Assembly: GCA_035582835.1 (NCBI GenBank)
Contig: JAYKAV010002945.1
Coordinates: forward strand, 594,234 to 658,233
From: Phoebastria nigripes
Lineage: Eukaryota > Chordata > Aves > Procellariiformes > Diomedeidae
Direction of reading: 5' to 3'
DNA length: 64,000 nucleotides
Position 1 is the first letter of the stretch. Each line of letters starts with the position of its first letter. Shown here in pieces: positions 49,001-60,753 of the stretch. The translations under genes and the position numbers were made by a program. The notes beneath the pieces are model-generated. The model was not told where the DNA came from. It saw nothing but the letters and a program-made list of their open reading frames with translations, and did no database searches.

Positions 49001-52000
49001 TGAAGATTCAGTGAACGGGATTCAGAAGTCTGTTCGACATGGTCAGAAAGTGCGTGACACTTATTTCTTGTCAGTTTATAGGAGCAGTTGCTATTACCCA
49101 TCTTCAACAACGCACAAGTCTAACCCACTATGTCTGACAAACTTAACAAGAACCTCCACTTTTTCCAGGCCAGCACAAAGAAATATATTTTATACAGTAC
49201 ATGCAAGTAAGCCCTAATGCTAAAAACCAAGCATACTTTATGTATGCAGTAAACCTATGTAAAATATTGACTAAGACTGAAGGTCTTCTATTTGTCTAGA
49301 CTGTCCAGAAGAGCAGTCAAAATGTCACCATCCTGCTTATCGTTTAAACTGATTTTCAATCCATCCTTTTTAAGGATTTGAGTCTGCTCATAGTTTGAAG
49401 GTCAAGTGTATCTTTTATTTTCAGAAGCTCTGAAGGGACTCTCTCAGGATTTCCTTTCACCCAGTGACTTCAAACCACATATCTGCTTTCTGCCGTCCTT
49501 GAAAGTTTTTAGAAAACACTGTATTTTATACTCCTATCAATCTAAATTAGCTATTCTAGTGTGCTACTTTGGGGTTGAATGGTAAATATAGGCCACTTAT
49601 GTTAAATTAGATAGTGTCATCTTTCTTCTCTAGTGATTTCCCTGCATAATACTGCAGTTCCTTTTGGGATTCAAATTCTACTACAGGGTCACTCTCTGCC
49701 TGTTCCTTTCAAGGCCATTTGAGTGATCCCCTACACAACACACCCTAACTGGTAGCAGTTTTCTCTCTGGACAGCTTGCTTTACTGTTAATTTCTGATTT
49801 CAAACCTTTAATTTAATCAGTGCTGGCCTCCAGTTCCCTTATCTCATTTATTAGCGAATTACCTTCTGAGACTCCATTTCTCCTGAGAGGAAGTGCTGCT
49901 TCTCTTTTCCGCTTTGCATAGACCAATTGTTCAGACTAAACTTCATTTCCTTACCAAAGACATTGCACTTCCTAACTCTGTTTCTCTACCTCACTGCTAA
50001 TGGCAGCATGTCATCACAGAGCAGAGTTACTCTGTAATCGTATCAAAACAGAATGGAGTAGGTTTCACAAAAAACAGGTCATTCATTGTCACTGAAGCTG
50101 AGCCAACGCTTTTTCTCAAATCAAGATCACAAACAAGGAGATATTGTGTTTTGTGTTTCTGCAAAGTTAAAATTCAGATTTAGCTCTTCAACAGCTCAGC
50201 TGGCTACAAATAAATAATAATTTTAATGCATTCATACCTAATTGCTGTCCCAGGCTAGTTGTGCCTAGTTACAATTACTTCCTTCCCTTCAGTACTCTGT
50301 TTGAATTGTACTTTCACCCTGTTAAATCAAGTTGATGTAACTTAATTCTCCCTCAATTGGAGGTTCCCAGTCTGCCTTGCTATATGAAAGTCTTTTCTCC
50401 AAAAACCTTATTCTGATTGCGGTGTCTTTCAGTGCCTTTCTTACTCTTCTGAAACAGCAGTTACAGAATTTAGACAGTTCCTGGATTTTCCAGTAATTAT
50501 CCTCATTTGCTGTAGTGCAAATTCGCACTAATACTGTCTTATAGCTTTAAAATTGCACCATACTGTCTTACAGCTTTAGCAAATAAAGACAATTACTTCT
50601 ATTCTTTAGCTTCCCTATAATGCGAGTAAAACAAAATAGCTTTTTGCTCTGATTCTGTTATAACCTACTCCAGAAACATGCAGATAATCAAACACCTCTT
50701 CACTGCTGAACATCACTGATAAAGAAACCTTCCTGCCTCCATGTGAAGGTCCTCTAACTGTAGGTCAAATGGCTTACAAAGTGATCAGCCTTCCACGATA
50801 CTGCTAAGAGCTGCAAGAGGTCAAAAGCTGCATATGCGTAGCTATACTTTGGTCAAACATTTGTGAAGTACTGCAAAAAAAAGGGCTTCTCACCTTTCAG
50901 TTATTTCTAGCATGTTTTCATGGGACAATGCACAGCAGGTTCTGCAGTAGCTGGTGTCTTAGATTCTTTCTTCTGGAGAAAAATACCTTCCCAGTTCAGC
51001 CTGTCCTGCCTGGTTCAGAATACATTGCACCCCTGATGGACATTTAAAATAGACACTAAAAGCGCACTATTTAAAAAATACTTTTAGAGAATAATACATA
51101 TACCGGTCTTACACAAACCTCGTTGTTACAGTCCTTTCTTAGAGGAATGGTCTCTTCAGTAGCTTTGCCATGATCCCTGCTTTATTTCTTCTATACAATT
51201 CTGGGCTTTAAGGAACAGGGAAAAGAGGTTTGTATTCAATACTGTCCTCCCACTTACATATTAGGAATATCCATGTGTGTATGTGTGTATATATATATAT
51301 ACTTACACAGAGTCTAAATTTTAAGTGTTGCACAAATGTTGCCAAGAAGGTTTCACACTGGTGACTCTTAAATAAAGATACATCACCTTATGACTTGTTC
51401 CTTGCTTAAGTTTGTCCTTCTAAACACTCACATGAACATTATCAATAGAAGTATTAGGTCATTTTATTTCTACTGATCAATTATATGTTGGACACTATTA
51501 AGAGCCTCAAGGAATCATGCCAGCAAAGGAAAACTTTAACAACTGTTACCATATTCACAGCGTCTCCAGCAAGGTAAGATCAGGAAGAATAAAAGCTTTC
51601 AGTCACCTCATCCTATGGAAAGAACCCTTTCTAAAAGTCAACCTTAAATGTACCCTGTTAACCCTTAGACATCAAACGTATCCGTTGATTGTGTGCTTCA
51701 CCACAGGTGTTTCCACTGGTTAGTGTCAGACATCCATTTGCGTACGTTAGCAGCCATAACATTGCTAAACATCAACTTTGCAAATATCTTAAAAACATAG
51801 CCTGGCTTTACCAAACTTTCATGATGCTGTGAACATCCTTATTATTCAGTTCATAAACATGTAAAACTAAGGCATGAATGTACTGCAAAGTCTTATTCCT
51901 TCATTAAGACAGGATATGTATCTTATGTGAGGACAGATCATTATACTCTTATGAACATGACAGCAAGTTCTGCTGTAACAAACTCTTTTATGCAGGTTAT

Positions 52001-52161
52001 GAAAGCTAACAGAATTTCAACTTGGTTGCTCAGAATCCTAATTGTTTTCCTTTTTTGTACCTCCATGACTTTTACTGCTAAAAGCCACAAACAAATGTCT
52101 GAGTACAGCTGCTTTTGAATGAAATAGTTACAAACTTGAATGACATCTTTATAATTACAAA
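46091..52161. other. Unique sequence without a supported gene
   Basis: Six kilobases of AT-rich unique DNA. There is a 16-base A run at 48496-48511, and a compound TG/TA microsatellite at 51274-51301. No open frame above 95 codons and no named transposon is visible. Confidence 0.5.
51274..51301. repeat. (TG)n(TA)n microsatellite
   Basis: The run TGTGTGTATGTGTGTATATATATATATA is an imperfect dinucleotide repeat, probably length-variable. Confidence 0.85.
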
Positions 52162-52320
52162 TGTCCTGTAAGAATACTTTATTCCCATTTTACAGGTTGG
52201 GAACTGAGACACAGTCTGTCCTGAAGTCAATCTTTAAGAAAATGGGCGAGAAAGGTGGCAGAAGCACCCTCTGCTCTCGCATTTATACTCCAGTATCTGC
52301 CAGAGGACAAGAGGCAAGAC
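52162..52320 (-). repeat. MIR SINE remnant, minus orientation
   Basis: CCTGTAAGAATACTTTATTC, then CCCATTTTACAGGTTGGGAACTGAGACACAG at about 52180-52215, follows the reverse-complemented MIR (GAGGTAGGTACTATTAT, CCCATTTTACAGATGAGGAAACTGAGGCACAG). CCCATTTTACAG is exact. The continuation GGTGGCAGAAGC near 52255 fits the GTGGCAGAGCC part further along. Ends are approximate. Confidence 0.55.
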
Positions 52321-55300
52321 TCAGGCTTGTGCTTTCTCTTCTGCCGTGCCCCAGAGCCCACCTGAAGGCTCTGCCGCAGCAAAGGCTCATGTCCTAGCAG
52401 CTTGGAACAGGCGCAGACACAAAATGCACTGTAAATCTACCCTGCATGTCTCCTTGAAGGAAAANGACAAAGAAATAAACTGTACCAAGGCCTGCTAAAG
52501 CCAAGGTGCCACAGTCACTGAGCCATCATCCCCTTTCTCAGAGCAAATACCTGGTCAGTTACATCCTGAATAACAGGCATCACAGAACCAGCTGTGTTTA
52601 AAACCTGAAGGTAGTCTAGCAATCGTTTTGTTTTATCAGTGTCTCTGTGCCAATAGCTACTGATAGTTATTCATGCCTTATAATATAAGCTGTGACTTTT
52701 AAATCATCTCAGTACTATGCAAGTCTTGTACCTGTTCTTAACTTACTGATATAATGACAGCTGAGATCTCTTTCCTCTAGGGTGTCTTAGATAAGATATC
52801 TAACAGATGATCTCTTGGATAAAAATAGACTAGAGGGAATCAGAAGGCCAAGGCAGCACAAAGTTCACAAAGATCCAAACTGCATAAACATTTCTTGATC
52901 ACTAACCCAGGTAACAGCCTGTACTAGTTTAATATACCTGCCTGCCTATGTTTCTTTACCAATATTGCTATATTTAAATGATTCCTCCTCCTTCCTATTA
53001 AAAACTCCCAACAGAAACAGAGAAACCTCAGAGACTTAAAATCGTGTCAAAGGGCCAGCTAGCGGGGTGAGGAATTTACATGTTTGTAACTGTGAAATCC
53101 TGCCACAAAACAGGACAGTGAACACCTTTTATCTTTACAAGACCTTTTTTTTCCCAAAACTCTGTTGTTTAAGAGAGTTGTAGAAGCACAAGGCTTTTCA
53201 GCGTGTTTCTCTGAACTTGTCACACACAGACATCACACACAACTTTTATTAAGAACCTAATCTTATAAGGTCTTACTAGAAGTGGCTAATAACATTTAAA
53301 CTAGGAAGGATACATCAGCATGCCTTGAAACAGTAAAACATGAAACACAAGTTCAAAACTGAACATAGCAAAATACACAAAGTGACTTGCAACTCTTTAT
53401 GTGGAAGAAAGTTTGAAATGAATAAGGCAGATTTATCCTGCTCTGTTTATCCAGAAAAAAATGCTGTTTTCCATTAGTCTTAAATTAACATCCTTACAGA
53501 CAACCCACTCCTGACATCTTTTGACATTAACATCTTCCCATTTTTAGAAGTTTCTAAGTGTATGCACCAATCTTGAAGTCAAATAATGCCCAACTGGGAT
53601 CCTTAACAAATCCTCCTTCTTGAAGAAATAAGTGACCCACAAAATGATACACTCATCTGTTGTTTTACCTGAGCATGGCTACATTTGACCTTCTGATCAA
53701 CAGTGAAGCAGAAAGTCACATTTCCTCTGCTTCGCAGTACAGATTTCTTTTTAAGCTTCTAGCATTAGGAATTTTTATCCCCTTAGAGGGACTGCTGTTA
53801 GGAGAAGTAGGCTAATACTTCTGTTTGATACTTTACCCAGTGCAAGACAGGAGGACGCTTACATATTATTCCACGCATTATTCACACTTTAACTTTGCAG
53901 TAAGAAGTCACTGTAGACGGAACTGATCTTGCCAGGGGATGAGAAGGTTGTCCCCATTACAGCACCTGCTCTCCTGTTGACCTGACTCCATTACTACCTT
54001 TACCTTGGTAAATTAGTCCCAAGGATGTCCAAGACTGAGTTGCTTTCTTAATTACAGTTAGCTTGGAAAGCATTTCCCCTATATCCCCATTAACCTTTCA
54101 TTACTCATGCCAGTTCAGAGGCAAAGATGAGTATGTAGACAGGGCAGGGATATGCAAAGCGTTAGACTTGTGATATTTTATACAAGGTTTCATATGACCC
54201 CACCATCTGGACATTGCCTTTGGGCCTTTCTCCATTCTCCTGCAGCAAAGCTCCCTGAAGATTGAATTATGGGGGTTACCCTCCCATACATCAGAATTTT
54301 AAAAAGAAGAAATACAGAAACACATTAATCAAGAGGCTTTGATTAACAAAGGAAAAACATTTTCCCTGAAGAAAGAAACTGTAGTTGAAGTTGATATTAT
54401 TTTCCATCCTTATCAAGGTACATTTCTGAGTCATGCTGTATTCTCAGATGATATTTGAGAAACATGCATTTGCTTTAAGATTTTATATTATTTTGATGAT
54501 ACCCTGAGGTTTATGTGTAAAAATGCATGAAGAGTGGAGATGAACATCTCCTAGGGTAGTTCTTCAGAAATGCCATGTGCTATTTGGAGTGCTCACCCCA
54601 TGAATCGCTAGCCATTAGTACACAGCAATAACTGTAAGCATAATGCTGTATATGTGAATAGAGCAAGAAAACAACACCAGAAAAAATATCGGAACAAAGG
54701 AATTTAAGACTTGTAAAACACAGAACTCCTGTTAACGTCATTATTTTGATGTTTTTTAAAGTAAATGAATCTCTAGTAACTACTTAAAACAGTGGTAAAT
54801 GGATACAAGCAACTAACTTTAGAGACAATCAAACCAAAGAATGGACTAAATCAGATGCAATGATTGCAGTCAGGCTACTCACAGATGAAGTACTCATGCC
54901 ATATAGTGAAAATTAACTGAGGAGTCAGGTGATTGAGCGGAGTCTGGAGAAAACAGTGCCTCTGGGAATAACTCATCTGATGGGAATCCCCACACAGAGT
55001 GAAGTCAGATGTGTTCGATGCATTTTCTCTGGAAAAAGATTCCATATTTGTTAACTCAGGAGTTAGTAAGCTGAGGTGATCTTTAAGTTCTTCAAAAGGG
55101 TGTACCCTAATCCACATTAAGTCTGTAAACTACCTTGAGCAAACCCCTTATTCACAATGAATGGTGACCAATTGCTTTAATAGCCATATCACGTCTACGC
55201 TGCTGAGATCCTCAATTCTTCCTCGGTCCCTTGTGGCTAATTTACAGCCATAATATATGCTTAATTTATTACTGTTACAGGGGTTAGTGCAGGGGCCAGA

Positions 55301-57611
55301 GCTCTGCCCAGTGATATTGGAGTTTGCTACAAAAAATCAGAGAGAATCACTTGTGCCTTGTTCATAAGTGCAAAATTAATAACCTCTTATTTGCCTCACC
55401 CCTGTAAAACATTCCAGCTCTAGCTTTAGAAAATTTTTGTTTGCTTTAAGTGCCCCTACAGGAATTTAATCATAATACCCAAGACAGCATCAAAAACTGC
55501 AAATCATGGGAATCGCCTTCTGAAATCACCCATGGTCTTGAATTCCTAACAACTGAGAAGAGCTCAGCACTGACAATTAGAATAACTGTTCCGTGCCTGC
55601 AGCGTGTGACTGTGGAGATACCACTTGAGCAAATATTTCGAAAGCAAAAAGCTGGGATTGCAGTTATATTATGCAACTCTAAACGTTTTGATAAATCGAT
55701 ATGGTTTCAATCTGAACACAAAACCGTCTTCAGGCAGGCTAGGCGAAGCAAATAGCTTTCTGCAGCCTCGCCATTTCTGCACCTGGCTTTGCTCAGTACC
55801 TCAGCTGTTCATTACCTAACACAAAGTACGTTTACATATTGCCTGTCTGCAATATAATAGAGGCACTGTTTGGGTTCTGAAGTGGTTCACTCCTGCAGTT
55901 GGCTCAGCACTGTACATCTGTCTGGCAAAAGAATAACAACCTGGATCAAAGAGAGGAGTCTCTCACGGAGCTTGTAAGTCTATTGTGAAATATTCCATGT
56001 GCTTGTCCAGTGAGCAGGTGCTTCAAGTTAAAAGATATGGTGGGGAGACCAGGATGTGAACTGTAAACAGTTCAGTTTCTCTTCACTCCCCAGAAACAGT
56101 CATTTCTTAAGGCTAAATACCAAGATAATATGACTTTGTAGATGCTTTATTGCTAAAATGTCATGAAAAAGATATATCCATGACGTGAATAGAGAATAAA
56201 GGACTGTCAAGTTGGAAAGACAAAGTTAGTAAGCTATTAAAAAAATAATACAATTTGTTAATAGGTGTTGACATAAAATTGTCTTTGCAGACCAGAAAAT
56301 GTATGGACTTTTTAACAGTAACACAACTTTTTCATATTGTACGATAACTACGTATTTGCAAATGTACATAAAGAATAGAGGATTATATGTATATATTTCC
56401 ATGACAGTGATTTTCCTCTTTCCACTGGGAGTAATAACCTTCTGTACTTCAAGAACTGAAGAGATTTTTGTTTCTTTTTCTAAAAAGAATTAGACGCAGG
56501 CAGCTTCAAGTGTGAGTATGACCCATGGGAGTAAAAAGGTCCCTCAAATATATGATCTCTGATGAACCACAAGTAACTCATCCCACAAAGGTTATCCATC
56601 AATCTATAGATTAATTTACCTTAAAAAAACCCCAGTAGTACTAGTTAACACTCTGACTACAAACTTATGATTCTTCAGTTATCCAATGGAAAAGTAACAG
56701 GCAGAAACATGTTTGCTCAAACTTGTTCTACAAATTCATCCCCACCTGTTTCTGGTGAACACTACAGTTCCTCACTTCTGAATAAAACAGCTTTAAGGTT
56801 TGTGTAGAAGTAGTCAAAAAGAGTGTCAGGTATCACCATAGTTCTTAAAATAGTATTTTCTAATAGAGAGGACTGGAGATAAATCACAAGGATCAGAAAG
56901 GCTTAATTGTATATCATGTAGCTACTGGTCGCTACATGTCATTCTGTGAACTGCTTATATTGTGGTAGTAGATTAATTAAGAATGCTGAGGGAAGGAACT
57001 TAAAAGCAATATGGCAACATCACTGAAAACTGAGTGAAGTGAGGAGTATCTTTTGAACACATCTGACATTATATGACCCTGCAGCTGAATAGCTGTCCAT
57101 TGGTTTTCAAAGAGTTGAAAAGTCAGTCAGTTGCATAGACAACATTGTTGTATGAGGATTTGTAATTGCTCACATAACCATTTGGACATGAAAAAGTGAA
57201 GCAATAATTAAAACAACAACCTTACCCTTATTCTTACTAGGTAATATCATCATGGATTTCTACATTGTTAGCTCATTAAAAATGTAGCAAGGGAAGTATA
57301 TTTAACATGTTATGTATATATATATAAGCAGATTTACAAACCACTTGGATGTCCTGAGCCATCTGCTGTTCCCCTGTCATGAAGGGGATGGAGAAGATGA
57401 ACTAATTCTGACAAGATAAAATGAGGCATGGGAGAGTGCGACTCTATGAAGTGTATGAAGCTGCAAAAACTGTAAGAACATAAATGTACTTAACTGCTTT
57501 GTAGAAGACACTGACTGCCCACCTGACACCAAGTTGGCATAGGTTTACTTGATGGTTATTTTAAAGTTATTTTGAAAGGCTGTTACTGTAGCTCAGCCCT
57601 GGTTCTGGATT
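52321..57611. other. Unique sequence without a supported gene
   Basis: No exon or named repeat is visible. There is an undetermined base at 52465, an 8-base inverted repeat at 54325-54346, and a short TA run near 57313-57326. The 101-codon plus frame at 55450-55755 has no domain. Confidence 0.5.
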
Positions 57612-58640
57612 ACAGAATCATTGAATAACAGGTTGGCAAGGATCTCTGGAGACCAGCTGGTCCTAGCCCTACTAGAATTAAAGAAGGTTTCCCAGGTCCG
57701 TCCAGGTCAGTTTTGATTGTCTCGAGGGAAGGAGACTACACAACCTCTCTGGCCAACCTGTTCCAGTGTGCGACCGCCTGCTTTGTGACAATATTATTTC
57801 TAATAATGGAATTTCCCTTGATACAACTTGTCTCTTGCCTCTTTTCCTGTCACCTTGTCCATATACCTCCAAGAAGAGTCTGAGCTTGTCTTTTCTAACA
57901 TCAGGCGTGGAATGAAGTTAGCTCTAGTCTTCCCTTAGCGTTCTTGTCTCAAGGCAGAACAAACCTGATTGTCTTAGTTTCTCCTCATGCTTTGTGCACC
58001 AGCCCCCTAAACATCTCAGTAGCCCTCCACTGAACTTGCACTGGTATGTCAATGATCTTCTTGTACTGGGGAGTGCACAACCAGACCCTGCTCCAGATGC
58101 AATCTCACAAGTGTGAAATAGGAAAAAAAATCACCTCCTTTCACTTATTTAGTAGACTTCTGCTAATATAGTGCAGGATGCAGATGGCCTTCAAACCTGC
58201 CAGGATGCACCCTGAATTGTGTTCAGCTTGTCCACCAGGACATCTTAAGTTCTTTCTCACAAAGCTGCTTTCTAGCTAGTTGGTACCCTGTACTGCTGCA
58301 TGGGATTATTCCAGCCCAGACTCAAGACTTGGCATTTGCCTTTAATAAGCTTCAGGAAGTTCATGTCAACCCAGTTCTCCAGAATGCCAAAGTCTATCTG
58401 GGTAGCAGTCCTGCTCTCCACCATAACACCTCCTCCCTGCAGTTTGCTATCATCTGCAAGTGGGCCAAAAGAGTGCACTCTGTCCTATTGCCCAGGTTAA
58501 TAATGAAGAGGTTAAATACCACCAGCCCCTGAGAAACACTGCTAGTAGCTGGATGGTAGTTGGACTTTGCAATCTCAAGTTTGTGAACTTCCATAGGGTT
58601 CAAAAACAGAACAGTGTGGGAAGCCCAGCTTTTGCACCAT
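57612..58640 (-). mobile_element. CR1 LINE, old and frameshifted, minus orientation
   Basis: This is an older CR1 copy of about 1 kb. The 3' end begins near 57614 (AGAATCATTGAATAACAGGTTGGCAAGG), with the tail reduced to one degenerate unit. The 3' UTR shows the usual GCCAACCTGTTCCAGTG block near 57751. The reverse transcriptase part lies at about 58270-58640 on the minus strand, where an ADDSKLQGG segment keeps the two catalytic aspartates (58449-58457). The upstream piece NLFIINLGNRTECTL is in another frame, so at least one frameshift separates them. Compared with the copy at 40803, it is clearly more diverged. The 5' boundary is uncertain and may extend to about 58700. Confidence 0.9.
58272..58640 (-). 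pseudogene. CR1 reverse transcriptase fragment, frameshifted
   Basis: Read on the minus strand, an SSVSQGLVVFNLFIIN segment (about 58500-58550) corresponds to the conserved palm entry of CR1 reverse transcriptase, and appears to have lost a few residues. After a frame change, ADDSKLQGG is followed by ILENWVDMNFLKLIKGKCQVL down to 58272. The remainder of the protein is absent or too worn to read, and it is not functional. Confidence 0.85.
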
Positions 58641-60684
58641 GCTCTGGCCATCTGAATGTGGGGCCAGGTGGGCTCCACAGCCGCTTCTTGGTACCTAAGC
58701 ATCCTAAATTTAGAGAATGCTAATTATGATAAAGCAGTCTGGAAAATTAATTTCCACAGACACCAATGAGGGAAAAAAATCATGGATACAAAGTCAATAA
58801 TTTCTGATAGTTTTTCACCAGGGCGGGTGGTGGTTCAGCTATTTTTACTTTTTAGCTTTTGAAGACAAAACAGTCTCTTGCTGAGAGGAAGGTCGCAGAA
58901 CCACTTGCAGACAAGTGGGACCACATGAACTGCTGTGAGGTGCAATTAATTTCCTGCTATATCATGGTCCACCCATTTCACTGGAGCATGCAAGCAAACC
59001 AAAATAACTTAACAGTATGATTTCTGATATGGTGAAACCCCATTAAAGATATAATATGCTTTAAGTGGGCACTAAGAAAAAAGGAGTATCTTTAAATAAC
59101 TAAAGAAAACCAAGCATTTCTGAGAGTTAAATATTTCTGAGACGTTTCTGAGACATTTCTGAAAGTTAAAAACTAGTAACAAATTTAAGGGAACAGTAGC
59201 ATATTTTGAAAGCAAAAAAGACAGTGTAAAAAAATAAATGGAGAGAGGCAGGAGGTTTGCATATATGTACCAGCTGCTAGGACCTACTGACTCACATTTA
59301 CTGTTATCCAGATGGTCTTTTTAGAGCTTTAGTGGATGCTAATTCATTACACCTAATACCTTGGCAAATAAATCTGAAACCTTACCCAAAACATAATGAA
59401 AAAAAGGGGGGAAAGGGGGAAGACAGAAAAATAAAGGATGTAAACAGCCTGATGTGAATGATTTAATTTTTGTTCCTTAAATGGAATTTTAAAAGGAAAA
59501 AAAAAAAAAAAAAAAGTTTGTGCTAACTTCCAAGAGACTCCAGATGGGATTTTTAGTCATTCCTTTTATTTCCCAGACACAGCAAACTCTCTGGTTTTCT
59601 AAGGTAGTTTCATCAGCTTGGACAATGTGACCTTAAAGTGTAAATAATGTTGAATTCATGACTTCAATGGCTTTTTGTGTATTGCACCATTGCACATGAT
59701 ACTGCTGTTCAATGCTGAAATTTACAACATAGATTTTATCAGTTCACCATAAAAGTCAGAGACAAGAAAAAAAATGCAGGGGAAAAGGATCAAATTTAGA
59801 GATTATCTTAGGAGAATGATTAATGAGTCAAAAACTTATTAATTTTAAACTTAAAACCCACAAGCAGTTGCTTGAACAGAAACAAAAACCTCAGCATTTG
59901 ATAAAGAAAAATTGATCTGAGTTTTCAGTTTTGCAATATACATTCTCAGGAAGAGAAACAAAATTTACAATAGGACTCTGACTTTGATTTTCATAAAAGC
60001 TTCAGAAGAGAAGAGGAGGCAGAGCTAGCATGCAATGAACATGCATTTAGATAAGTTTAAAGTTTTTCCTTGCTCCTTCAGCACACTCTTGAATGTCATG
60101 ATTACACTGAGTCCATTCCTTTTTAAATGTAAATGTTTAAAATAATTTATTCAGGAAATTATTAAATATTATCATCATTTTTCCTCCCTCAGAACCATCA
60201 AGTATTGCCACAGATTTTGGAGAAGACAGAGACAAAGATGTCTAGGGCATAGCTAAAACCACCCTGATGAGTCTTGTTCACGGTTTACTNTTTGAGCTGA
60301 ATGGATCAGTCATGACAAATCAAAGAAAGCACAAGGTACTCTTCACTTGCATAGGATTTTGGATTACACTGACTTCACTGAGAAGCATGGTAGGTGGCAC
60401 AGCAAACAACATGACCAGCCAGGGTTGATCCAAATCATGTCATCGTGCTGGGAAAGGTCACGGGGAACATAGAAAGCTAAGGCAGAGCTGCAGGTGAAAT
60501 TGAGGTCAGAGAGCCTGGAACAGGGAAGGACCTGGAGCTGGGGGAAATAGTGTTGGGTTTGCTTGTGACTATTTGGGAAAGGTGGGAGAAGAGAATGGAG
60601 AAAAAAGATAGCAATCCCTTGTGCAGGAAAGGACCAGCCTCCACCAGGAGCTGCCACTCTCTATCCCAGCCCTTCCTTTCCTTG
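58641..60684. other. Unique sequence without a supported gene
   Basis: The stretch holds a degenerate short tandem based on ATTTCTGAGA at 59114-59170, a 19-base A run at 59497-59515 and an undetermined base at 60290. No gene is seen. Confidence 0.5.
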
Positions 60685-60753
60685 CTCCTTCTTTCTTTCT
60701 TTCTTTCCTTCCTTCCCTCTCTCCCTCTCTCCCCTCCTCCTTCCCTCTCTTCC
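60685..60753 (+). repeat. 69-base pure pyrimidine tract, (CTTT)n/(CCTT)n/(CTCC)n
   Basis: There is no purine from 60685 to 60753 on the plus strand. The tract contains CTTT tetramers at about 60690-60706, then CCTT and CTCC units. Long homopyrimidine tracts with mirror symmetry can adopt triplex (H-DNA) structure and often vary in length. Neighbouring open frames on both strands (60477-60875) are a by-product of this low complexity. Confidence 0.9.

Noticed and set aside
56290..56493. Possible exon after a TCTTTGCAG acceptor near 56290
   Set aside because: The frame is a low-complexity hydrophobic translation of AT-rich DNA, and the acceptor lacks a long pyrimidine tract.
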